DNA of 5,209 nucleotides, taken from Dehalococcoidia bacterium. GTDB taxonomy: Bacteria > Chloroflexota > Dehalococcoidia > GIF9 > UBA5629. Within the stretch, counting starts at the first letter, position 1. Every line of letters starts with the position of its first letter. Below, in pieces: positions 1 through 4,932 of this stretch. The position numbers were made by a program, and so were the translations under genes. A model generated the notes under the pieces. It did not search any database. It had not been told where the DNA came from and was given only the letters and a program-made list of their open reading frames with translations. The stretch spans positions 1 through 5,209 of the forward strand of contig JAQTLG010000149.1 in assembly GCA_028715025.1 (NCBI GenBank), in the 5' to 3' direction.

Positions 1-738
1 CCCGGTATTATTTTCGGCATACTGGCATGGTTCATGCCCGATTATAAGAACAGGCCTAAGGACCCGAACGGAGCCGCCAGCTCATCTTCCATGAGTTTTG
101 GCAGCACTATGAAGGCCATACTGACTAATAAAACGGCCGTGATGCTGTTTATATCTTTCGGGCTTCTTTATTATTTTCTAAATACCATCGTTTACTGGCT
201 GCCCACTTACTTTAACAGGTATATGGGTATGGATGTTACTACGGCAGGTTCGTTAACGGCCGTGGTGATGATCAGCGCCCTGATAGCCAGCCCGCTGGGC
301 GGCTGGTTGGGCGATTTGATATCCAGGAAGAACCCGGCCAATAAAATGCTGCTCAGCTGGATCTGTGTATCGCTGTCAATCATATGTTATGCGTGCGCAA
401 TCCTCTTCAACGCCTGGCCGCTGTTCTTCGTGGTGACTTTTTTCTCTTTCATGTACATCCCTGCACAGCACACTGCCAGCCAGGAGATCGTGCCCTTCTA
501 CTTGAGGGCCAGCACCTACGGCGTCTATATCTTTTGCATGTTCTTCCTGGGCGGCTTGTGGGGGCCTGCAGTAACCGGCATGGTATCCGATGCATCCAAC
601 CTGCAGATGGGTTTCTGGGTCAATGGCGCAGTGGCGGTCATCGGATCGATCGGTTACTTTATCACTTACAAGTTTTTCAACAAAGACTATGACAACGCCA
701 GGAAATTGGAGGAGGGAGTCACATACGAAGCTGCCTGA
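1..738 (+). CDS. MFS transporter, C-terminal half (5'-truncated by window edge)
   Basis: Major facilitator superfamily secondary transporter of the inner membrane, probably an organic-anion importer or exchanger; the substrate cannot be read from the sequence. The frame is open from base 1, so the gene starts upstream. The Met codon at 34 is internal: PGIIFGILAWF before it looks like the end of TM6. Of the 245 visible residues, hydrophobic segments lie at about 45-70 (TM7), 82-107 (TM8), 115-136 (TM9), 138-158 (TM10), 168-195 (TM11) and 203-224 (TM12), the usual C-terminal six-helix bundle. The TM8-TM9 loop reads GGWLGDLISRKNP, matching the repeated MFS loop motif G-x-L-x-D-R-x-G-R. LRAS...GGLWGP...G-x-x-SD in TM11 and its flanks is also typical. 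The tail is short and charged, ending at TGA 736-738. The next gene starts 82 bases later on the same strand, which suggests uptake of the substrate handled by the CoA-dependent genes downstream (inference). Confidence 0.92.
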   Translation, partial: PGIIFGILAWFMPDYKNRPKDPNGAASSSSMSFGSTMKAILTNKTAVMLFISFGLLYYFLNTIVYWLPTYFNRYMGMDVTTAGSLTAVVMISALIASPLGGWLGDLISRKNPANKMLLSWICVSLSIICYACAILFNAWPLFFVVTFFSFMYIPAQHTASQEIVPFYLRASTYGVYIFCMFFLGGLWGPAVTGMVSDASNLQMGFWVNGAVAVIGSIGYFITYKFFNKDYDNARKLEEGVTYEAA

Positions 739-747
739 TTCTATAAG

Positions 748-776
748 TTGAATATATAGTCTCTTAGAACTAATAT
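748..776 (+). promoter_or_regulatory. Candidate sigma70-type promoter upstream of the activase pair
   Basis: TTGAAT (748-753) as -35 and TAATAT (771-776) as -10 are separated by exactly 17 bases, and each matches the consensus at 4 of 6 positions. Transcription would start near 783 and give a leader of about 38 bases. It would allow the activases to be expressed separately from the MFS gene. This is a pattern match only, in AT-rich DNA where chance matches are common. Confidence 0.35.
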
Positions 777-807
777 ACCGGCTATCAGGTATGTAACGGA
801 GCCGTTA
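775..807. promoter_or_regulatory. Two adjacent inverted repeats in the activase leader
   Basis: The first repeat is ATACC (775-779) with GGTAT (788-792) around an 8-base centre. It overlaps the end of the candidate -10 and the predicted start of transcription. The second is TAACGG (794-799) with CCGTTA (802-807), separated by only 2 bases, so it would bind a protein dimer more readily than fold as RNA. They lie one base apart, directly upstream of the activase start. They could be operator half-sites or a leader structure. The GGAG at 798-801, the only Shine-Dalgarno-like string nearby, lies inside the second repeat. Confidence 0.3.
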
Positions 808-820
808 GTCCCGTGATGAA

Positions 821-1600
821 ATGGTAACAGACGATGGATTATTAACTGCCGGCATCGATGCAGGCGCCAGCAGGATCAAGGTTGCGCTTTTTAAGGGCCG
901 TCGCTTATTAGGTCACGCGGTCCTGGAAGGCGGCGCCGAAAATATCACAGAGATATCAAAACGGGCGCTGGCCGATACATGCCGGATAGCTGGTATTACC
1001 TTAGAGGACATCTGTAAAATTGCGGTTACCGGAATGGCGTACAAATATGTTCATCTGGAAGTGGAGCATATTAACGAGAGCACATGTCTTGCCAGGGGCA
1101 TCGATTTCTTTATGCCCGAGGCACGGACCGCGATCGATGTAGGCGCTCAGAAAAGCCTGGCAATGAAATGTAAAGGCGGCGTGCCGCTCAAGATACGTTA
1201 CAGCGAAAAATGTGCTTCCGGAAGCGGGAGGTTCCTGGATGTGGTCGCGGCGACCATGGCGATGGACAAGGCAGAACTAAGCCGGCTGGGCTTGTCCACG
1301 CAGGACTTCGTCGAGGTGCAGAGCACCTGCACCATATTCGCCGAGTCGGAGATCATCACACTCATCCATTCGGATGCCAAACCGGCCGAGATAGCGCGCG
1401 GCGCATACAGGGCCCTGGCCAGACGGCTGTACGGCCTGCTGCTTCAGGTCGGGCTGGAAGATGTCGTTTGCGTGGCGGGTGGAGTATCCGCCGACGCGTG
1501 TCTGCTCGATGAACTGACGAAGCTGGCCGGATGCGAAATAAAGACAGCCAGGCAATCGGATATTGTAATGGCCTGCGGAGCGGCCCTGGCCGTTCAATAA
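821..1600 (+). CDS. ATP-dependent CoA-enzyme activase, BcrD/BadG/BzdQ-like subunit (BadF/BadG/BcrA/BcrD ATPase family)
   Basis: ASKHA-fold ATPase that couples ATP hydrolysis to low-potential, one-electron activation of a partner dehydratase or aryl-CoA reductase in the cytoplasm. Visible motifs in the 259 residues are phosphate-1 loop GIDAGASRIK (11-20), VTGMAYKYV (69-77) in place of the usual STGYGR, DVGAQKS (106-112) in place of D-x-GGQD-x-K, KCASGSGRFL (130-139), STCTIFAESE (168-177), VAGGVSAD (218-225) and ACGAALA (251-257). Cys131 and Cys170 align with the two cysteines per subunit that hold the dimer-bridging [4Fe-4S] cluster in HgdC. The GA (not GG) in phosphate-2 and CASGSG (not CAAGTG) are, from memory, the style of BcrD/BadG. 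That makes this the divergent partner of the canonical activase 13 bases downstream. The ATG at 821 is the earliest in-frame start, since an in-frame TAG lies at 806-808. It lacks a well-spaced ribosome-binding site. Confidence 0.92.
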   Translation: MVTDDGLLTAGIDAGASRIKVALFKGRRLLGHAVLEGGAENITEISKRALADTCRIAGITLEDICKIAVTGMAYKYVHLEVEHINESTCLARGIDFFMPEARTAIDVGAQKSLAMKCKGGVPLKIRYSEKCASGSGRFLDVVAATMAMDKAELSRLGLSTQDFVEVQSTCTIFAESEIITLIHSDAKPAEIARGAYRALARRLYGLLLQVGLEDVVCVAGGVSADACLLDELTKLAGCEIKTARQSDIVMACGAALAVQ

Positions 1601-1604
1601 GGAG
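1598..1604 (+). promoter_or_regulatory. Ribosome-binding site overlapping the upstream stop codon; supports a GTG start
   Basis: TAAGGAG spans the TAA stop of the first activase (1598-1600) and continues into GGAG (1601-1604). It leaves 9 bases before the GTG at 1614. Overlap of the stop with the Shine-Dalgarno sequence implies translational coupling of the two activase subunits, as expected for partners made in equal amount. Confidence 0.75.
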
Positions 1605-1613
1605 ATTTTAACG

Positions 1614-2402
1614 GTGCTGCTTGCCGGAATAGATATAGGTTCATCCAGTACCAAAGCAGTGGTCATGAATGACCGCAGTGTTGTGGCATCCGGCATTATG
1701 CTGACCGGCGCCAGCGGCACAGTCGCTGCTTCCAGCGTGATGGACCTTGTTCTGGCGCAGAGCGGTGCCGCTATGGGTGATTTAGCCTGCATCGTTTCCA
1801 CCGGATACGGCAGAGTTAATGTCCCCTTTGCCCAAAAAAATGTCACTGAGATATCCTGTCATGCCAGGGGCGTGAACTGGTACTTCCCGGGCGTGCGCAC
1901 GGTACTGGACATGGGAGGACAGGACTGTAAGGCGATTAAGTGCGATGAAGGTGGGAGAGTGGTGAAGTTTGCACTTAACGATAAGTGCGCCGCAGGTACC
2001 GGACGGTACCTTGAACGATTATCCAAATACACCGGTGTGCCGCTGGGCGAGATCGGGCCCAGATCGCTTCAGCCTGTCAACGGCCCTGTTTCTGTGGACA
2101 GCTTCTGTGCCGTCTTCGCTGAGAACGATGTGCTCCTTCGTATCCGCGAAGGCTATCAGATCAACGATATCCTGGCCGGAGCTGTCGATGCCATAGTAGA
2201 GAGGATCGTAACTATCATTCAGCGGATAGGTGCAGAGGAGGAGCTTGCCATCAGCGGCGGTATCGCTAAAAATACGGGTGTCGTTTCCAGGGTGGAGAAA
2301 CGTCTGGGTATGAGGGCACTGATAGCTGATGAGCCGCAGATTATCGGCGCCGTAGGCGCCGCGCTTTTTGCCCGGGACCTGGCCTTGAAATCCGCCAAGT
2401 GA
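1614..2402 (+). CDS. ATP-dependent CoA-enzyme activase, canonical HgdC/BcrA/BzdP-like subunit
   Basis: Second member of the same ATPase family, 262 residues, starting at GTG 1614. Every family signature is intact: GIDIGSSSTK (5-14, phosphate-1), STGYGR (62-67), DMGGQDCK (99-106, phosphate-2), NDKCAAGTGR (122-131), SFCAVFAEND (163-172), ISGGIAKN (213-220, adenosine region) and IIGAVGAALFA (243-253). Cys125 and Cys165 are the expected [4Fe-4S] ligands. In HgdC-type enzymes a homodimer shares one cluster and two ATP. Here the tandem, non-identical pair suggests a heterodimer like BcrAD, BadFG or BzdPQ (inference from synteny and motif differences). The length is that of the compact single-domain activases, not the longer BcrA/BadF form. 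No dehydratase or reductase subunit accompanies it in the window, so the target could be a benzoyl-CoA-type reductase or a 2-hydroxyacyl-CoA dehydratase. The gene ends 20 bases from the stop of the convergent iron-sulfur gene. Confidence 0.94.
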   Translation: MLLAGIDIGSSSTKAVVMNDRSVVASGIMLTGASGTVAASSVMDLVLAQSGAAMGDLACIVSTGYGRVNVPFAQKNVTEISCHARGVNWYFPGVRTVLDMGGQDCKAIKCDEGGRVVKFALNDKCAAGTGRYLERLSKYTGVPLGEIGPRSLQPVNGPVSVDSFCAVFAENDVLLRIREGYQINDILAGAVDAIVERIVTIIQRIGAEEELAISGGIAKNTGVVSRVEKRLGMRALIADEPQIIGAVGAALFARDLALKSAK

Positions 2403-2403
2403 C

Positions 2404-2423
2404 GATATAGGTGGCGCTATCTC
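2404..2423. other. Short convergent gap with a weak imperfect hairpin; no clear terminator
   Basis: GATATAG (2404-2410) and CTATCTC (2417-2423) can form a 7-base-pair stem with one mismatch around a 6-base loop. The right arm reaches the first base of the stop codon of the minus-strand gene. No T-run follows on either strand, so this is not a convincing intrinsic terminator. Confidence 0.2.
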
Positions 2424-3505
2424 TAACCCTTGATCCTTCTTTCCCAGCGCTCGTAAGGTTCCCAGGCGTTCAGTTGCTCGGGCGTGCGCACAGCCTTCAG
2501 TTGCCGTGCCCCATGCGGGCACGAGGTGACACATGCGCCGCAGCCGAAGCACTTCTCCGCATCAGTAACGCTTTTTATCTTACCGAAATCATCTTTGACG
2601 AGAGTGATAGCCTTGAACTGGCAGCGCTTGCTGCAGATATTGCATCCCTTGCACAGATCAGGATTGCTTTCGGCGACGTAGCGGCTCTTGAACGTGATTT
2701 TGGAGAAGGGTATGGAGAAATTGACGCAATTGCTCAGGGCAATGCAGCAACAGGTGCAGCAGTTGCACAGGGTCGCTACTCCGATATCGAGTATATGTAT
2801 AAGCCCCTTTTTCTCGCAGTCATCGATGATTTTAAGCGCTTCCTCCGAGCTGATGGCCTTGCCAACACCCCTCCGGATGATATGTTCCGCGGCGCGGCCG
2901 AAATTCAGGCAGATGGTATAATCGTCGCTCAACTTGCACGGTTCACCGCCGGCCGCATTGCATTTCCGGCAGGAGCAATCGGTAACGGCTATGCGGGAGG
3001 CTTTGGCGTATTCACGAATGTCTTCATGGGGCTGAATATCGCTGTGGGACTTCAGGGCGCTGATGTGGGGCACGACTCTGGCATATTGAATGTCGGTCAG
3101 GCCGATCATCTTGGCCAGGTCGGGGTACATCTCCTTCTTAACGAAGTCATACCAGCTTTTATAAGCCGGCGATGTCCTGGGATCGATTGCCATATCTGAA
3201 AGCGAGGTCATGAATGCGAAATACGGGTCGCGTGCGAAGCGCAGGCCCCGGCGGGTTTTGGCGTCCTTATAATTGACCAGACCTTTACGAAATAAACTGT
3301 CAAGGCAGGTGTTGACTTTTTCCTGATCAAGGCCGATCTCCTGGGACAGCACCGCCGGTGTGACCTCATCCGTTTTTTCCAGTATCACCACGCCAATTGC
3401 AGCCTCATCGGGAGTCAGCAGATTCCTGATCAGCGTTTTATACAGGATGGAATCCGGATAGCCATGTTTCCTGGCAATGATTTCGTAGCTGTCTTGCCCT
3501 GCCAT
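2423..3505 (-). CDS. Multi-cluster 4Fe-4S protein: N-terminal winged-helix-like region, Cys-rich middle, C-terminal 2[4Fe-4S] ferredoxin domain
   Basis: A 360-residue cytoplasmic iron-sulfur protein with no signal peptide or membrane segment. Residues about 30-95 look like a winged helix: TPAVLSQEIGLDQEKVNTCL (49-68) followed by LFRKGLVNYKDAKTRRGLRF (71-90). A helical linker leads to a cysteine-rich middle with CSCRKC (177-182), C190 and C199, then LCNCCTCCC (246-254) and C260. The C-terminus has two ferredoxin motifs, C285-x2-C288-x2-C291-x3-C295 and C319-x2-C322-x2-C325-x3-C329-P, enough for two [4Fe-4S] clusters. The middle cysteines suggest further clusters or a metal site. The start at 3505 is supported by AAGGAGG (3512-3518) 6 bases upstream. 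The gene is convergent with the activases and divergent from the CoA-transferases. It may donate electrons to the activases, as ferredoxin does for BcrAD-type enzymes, or act as a redox sensor; the sequence does not decide. I recognise the architecture as recurring in anaerobes but know no assigned function. Confidence 0.88.
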   Translation of the reverse strand: MAGQDSYEIIARKHGYPDSILYKTLIRNLLTPDEAAIGVVILEKTDEVTPAVLSQEIGLDQEKVNTCLDSLFRKGLVNYKDAKTRRGLRFARDPYFAFMTSLSDMAIDPRTSPAYKSWYDFVKKEMYPDLAKMIGLTDIQYARVVPHISALKSHSDIQPHEDIREYAKASRIAVTDCSCRKCNAAGGEPCKLSDDYTICLNFGRAAEHIIRRGVGKAISSEEALKIIDDCEKKGLIHILDIGVATLCNCCTCCCIALSNCVNFSIPFSKITFKSRYVAESNPDLCKGCNICSKRCQFKAITLVKDDFGKIKSVTDAEKCFGCGACVTSCPHGARQLKAVRTPEQLNAWEPYERWERRIKG

Positions 3506-3511
3506 TTTCTG

Positions 3512-3518
3512 CCTCCTT
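3512..3518 (-). promoter_or_regulatory. Strong ribosome-binding site of the iron-sulfur protein gene
   Basis: On the minus strand this is AAGGAGG, a full Shine-Dalgarno core, 6 bases from the ATG at 3505-3503. It fixes the start codon. Confidence 0.85.
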
Positions 3519-3560
3519 ATAAATTCTCTCTAGTCCTGCAGCTGCTCTATCATGACAACC

Positions 3561-3605
3561 ATTAAGCGGCGCCGGACGGCGTCGTGTGAATTGCCACGGC
3601 TTAAT
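3561..3605 (-). other. Large inverted repeat with GC-rich core in the leader of the iron-sulfur gene
   Basis: ATTAAGC (3561-3567) and GCTTAAT (3599-3605) are perfect 7-base inverted arms 31 bases apart. Between them a GC-rich inner stem can form around 3567-3584, pairing CGCC/GGCG around the loop GGAC at 3574-3577. On the minus strand this lies about 55-100 bases upstream of the start codon, inside the predicted 5' leader. No T-run follows, so it is not a plain terminator. It could be a regulatory RNA structure or a protein-binding site. Confidence 0.35.
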
Positions 3606-3620
3606 ATTACACAGTAGGAT

Positions 3621-3650
3621 ATCATACAATAATATTAATATCAATATCGA
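3621..3650 (-). promoter_or_regulatory. Candidate promoter for the iron-sulfur protein gene
   Basis: Read on the minus strand, TATGAT (plus-strand 3621-3626, 5 of 6 to the -10 consensus) lies 18 bases downstream of TCGATA (3645-3650, 4 of 6 to the -35 consensus). Transcription would start near 3614 and give a leader of about 110 bases. The -35 falls in the spacer of the inverted repeat at 3637-3665. Confidence 0.35.
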
Positions 3651-3665
3651 TTTAGTTGATATTGA
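3637..3665. promoter_or_regulatory. Overlapping inverted repeats, candidate operator between divergent promoters
   Basis: Two perfect 8-base inverted repeats overlap. AATATCAA (3637-3644) pairs with TTGATATT (3656-3663) across 11 bases. TCAATATC (3641-3648) pairs with GATATTGA (3658-3665) across 9 bases. The set is flanked by AATATT at 3631-3636 and 3668-3673, each itself palindromic. It overlaps the -35 of the rightward promoter and the -35 of the leftward one, which is where a regulator could control both transcripts. AT richness raises the chance of accidental symmetry. Confidence 0.45.
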
Positions 3666-3691
3666 CAAATATTCAATCTGCGTGATAAGAT
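3662..3691 (+). promoter_or_regulatory. Candidate promoter for the CoA-transferase genes
   Basis: TTGACA (3662-3667) is a perfect -35 consensus. The -10 is weaker: GATAAG (3684-3689, 16-base spacer) or TAAGAT (3686-3691, 18-base spacer), each 4 of 6. Transcription would begin near 3697, about 50 bases before the ATG at 3747. The strong -35 and weak -10, overlapping an inverted repeat, fit a regulated promoter. Confidence 0.5.
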
Positions 3692-3702
3692 TAGCGAGAT
3701 TC

Positions 3703-3724
3703 TTGGAGCGTAATCTGCGCTCAA
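3703..3724 (+). other. Small leader hairpin upstream of the CoA-transferase ribosome-binding site
   Basis: TTGGAGCG (3703-3710) pairs with CGCTCAA (3718-3724) around a 7-base loop, with one bulged G. This gives a 7-base-pair stem just after the predicted transcription start and 9 bases before the GGAGG at 3734. A 6-base inverted repeat, AGATTA (3688-3693) with TAATCT (3711-3716), overlaps it and would be mutually exclusive. It might stabilise the mRNA or be a second binding site; the significance is uncertain. Confidence 0.25.
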
Positions 3725-3746
3725 TATATAAACGGAGGTAGTTGTC

Positions 3747-4886
3747 ATGTCAGGGCCATTAGCAGGGATCAAAATACTGGATGCAGGCGCTTTTACGGTC
3801 GGGCCTGCCGCGTGCAGTCTTCTGGGATTGATGGGTGCAGAGGCAATACGAATCGAGCCTCCCAATCTGGACGGTCTGCTCTTTGTGGGGACCATTGCCG
3901 GAGGCTCAGGTACCAGCTATATCAGCAGTCACTACAATAAGAAGAGCATTGTACTGGATTTAAGGGATCCCAAAGGAAGGGAGATCGGCATCAAGCTGGT
4001 CAAATGGGCCGATGTGCTGGTCAACAACCGGCGGCTGGGTGCGCTGGACCGCATAGGATTCGGATATAAAGACCTGGCCAAGATGAATCCACGCATTATC
4101 TATATTGAAAGCACTTCTTATGGAACCACCGGACCTTGGTCAAAGTATGCCGCCGCCGACCACTTCGTCCAGGCGGCTTCGGGCTTTGCCAGCGTAAATG
4201 GGAAAGAGGGCGGTGAAGCCGAGATACTGCGCTATGCCACCAATGCCGATTATACGGCAACTCTGATTATTCTGAATGCAGCCATCGCCGGCCTGATCGC
4301 ACGCGAGAAGACAGGGAAAGGCCAGAGGATAGACACCTCGCATCTTCAGGGCACCATCGCGGTGCAGACCAGCCGGCTGGCTGAGTTCTTTGTGTCGGGA
4401 AAGAATCCGCCGTTAATGGGCAGCGTGAGCAGCAGGATAGCCCCCTCCCAGTCTTTCAAAACGCAGGACAACAAGTACATCAACATCAGCGCCGACCGCG
4501 AGGAATACTGGGTCAAAATATGTAAAGCGCTGGAGCTGGACGCGTTGATAGATGACCCCAGGTTCAGCACCAATGAGAAACGCCTGAAGAACAGAAAGGA
4601 GCTGATTCCACTGATAGAGGAGAAGGTGGCCGACAAGCCCGCATACTGGTGGATGCTGCACTTCGACAGGTGCGGCGTGCCCCACGGATTCAATTATGAT
4701 TACGTCGACCTGATCAGAGACCCGCATATCAATGAAAACAAGTGGCTTTATGATATGGACAGCAGCTACGGAATTCTCAAAGGGTATGCTGCTCCCTGGG
4801 AATTCAGCAAAACCCCTGCAGAAGAGATGACACCCACAGTCAAATACGACCGTGACAGAGATGAAATTCTCGCGATGCTGGAATAA
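3747..4886 (+). CDS. Type III CoA-transferase (CaiB/BaiF, family III), complete
   Basis: Cytoplasmic enzyme that moves CoA from one acyl-CoA to a free acid through enzyme-bound acyl anhydride and thioester intermediates. Its 379 residues are close to the usual family length. Matches, in order: LAGIKILDAGAFTVGPAACS (5-24) with MGAEAIRIEPP (29-39), the N-terminal CoA-site motif; NKKSIVLDLRDPKGREIG (64-81); VNNRRLGALDRIGFGY (92-107); SYGTTGPWS (124-132); and NADYTATLIILNAAIAGL (166-183), followed by REKTGKGQRIDTS (186-198). Asp168 sits where formyl-CoA transferase and CaiB have the catalytic Asp169. The usual GDxxR after the EPP motif is replaced by LDGLLFVG, an oddity. GGAGG at 3734-3738, 8 bases from ATG 3747, supports the start. 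It is followed after 46 bases by a second CoA-transferase, so the two may form a heteromer like BbsEF or SmtAB. The substrate is unknown. Confidence 0.92.
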   Translation: MSGPLAGIKILDAGAFTVGPAACSLLGLMGAEAIRIEPPNLDGLLFVGTIAGGSGTSYISSHYNKKSIVLDLRDPKGREIGIKLVKWADVLVNNRRLGALDRIGFGYKDLAKMNPRIIYIESTSYGTTGPWSKYAAADHFVQAASGFASVNGKEGGEAEILRYATNADYTATLIILNAAIAGLIAREKTGKGQRIDTSHLQGTIAVQTSRLAEFFVSGKNPPLMGSVSSRIAPSQSFKTQDNKYINISADREEYWVKICKALELDALIDDPRFSTNEKRLKNRKELIPLIEEKVADKPAYWWMLHFDRCGVPHGFNYDYVDLIRDPHINENKWLYDMDSSYGILKGYAAPWEFSKTPAEEMTPTVKYDRDRDEILAMLE

Positions 4887-4892
4887 ATTCAA

Positions 4893-4904
4893 ATACCGGC
4901 GGTA
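4893..4904. other. Small inverted repeat between the two CoA-transferase genes
   Basis: TACCG-G-CGGTA at 4894-4904 is a perfect 5-base inverted repeat around one base. The octamer ATACCGGC (4893-4900) also occurs at 775-782 in the activase leader. The 46-base gap has no terminator-like T-run, so the two CoA-transferases are probably on one transcript. The meaning of the repeat is unknown. Confidence 0.2.
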
Positions 4905-4918
4905 AAGAGAGTTAGATT

Positions 4919-4926
4919 AAGGAGAG
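4919..4926 (+). promoter_or_regulatory. Ribosome-binding site of the second CoA-transferase
   Basis: AAGGAGAG contains GGAG (4921-4924), 8 bases before the ATG at 4933. An ATG at 4928 lies closer but reads ATG-AAA-TGA and stops at once, so 4933 is the real start. Confidence 0.75.
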
Positions 4927-4932
4927 AATGAA

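Noticed and set aside
34..738. ATG at 34 as the real start of the transporter gene
   Set aside because: The frame is open upstream to base 1 and encodes the end of a membrane helix. A start at 34 would give a half transporter with no ribosome-binding site.
741..759. CTATA/TATAG inverted repeat after the transporter stop as a terminator
   Set aside because: Only 5 AT-rich base pairs with a 9-base loop and no T-run; too weak to call.
1277..1846. Open frame of 189 codons on the minus strand across the two activase genes
   Set aside because: It spans the junction of two clear genes on the other strand, has no recognisable motifs, and is best explained as a shadow.
2411..3199. Long open frame of 262 codons on the plus strand opposite the iron-sulfur gene
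   Set aside because: It lies entirely antisense to a gene with clear ferredoxin motifs and a strong ribosome-binding site. Its alanine- and threonine-rich stretches are the antisense image of cysteine codons. No family resemblance or ribosome-binding site was seen.
3538..3545. GCAGCTGC palindrome near the iron-sulfur gene start
   Set aside because: An isolated 8-base palindrome with no second copy nearby; expected by chance often enough that no role can be argued.
3438..3668. Minus-strand open frame of 76 codons in the divergent region
   Set aside because: It overlaps the 5' end of the iron-sulfur gene in another frame and covers the inverted repeats and promoter-like elements. No ribosome-binding site or homology was seen.
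4413..4892. Open frame of 159 codons on the minus strand opposite the first CoA-transferase
   Set aside because: It is antisense to a complete family III CoA-transferase. Its hydrophobic look comes from complementing Asp/Glu/Lys-rich codons.
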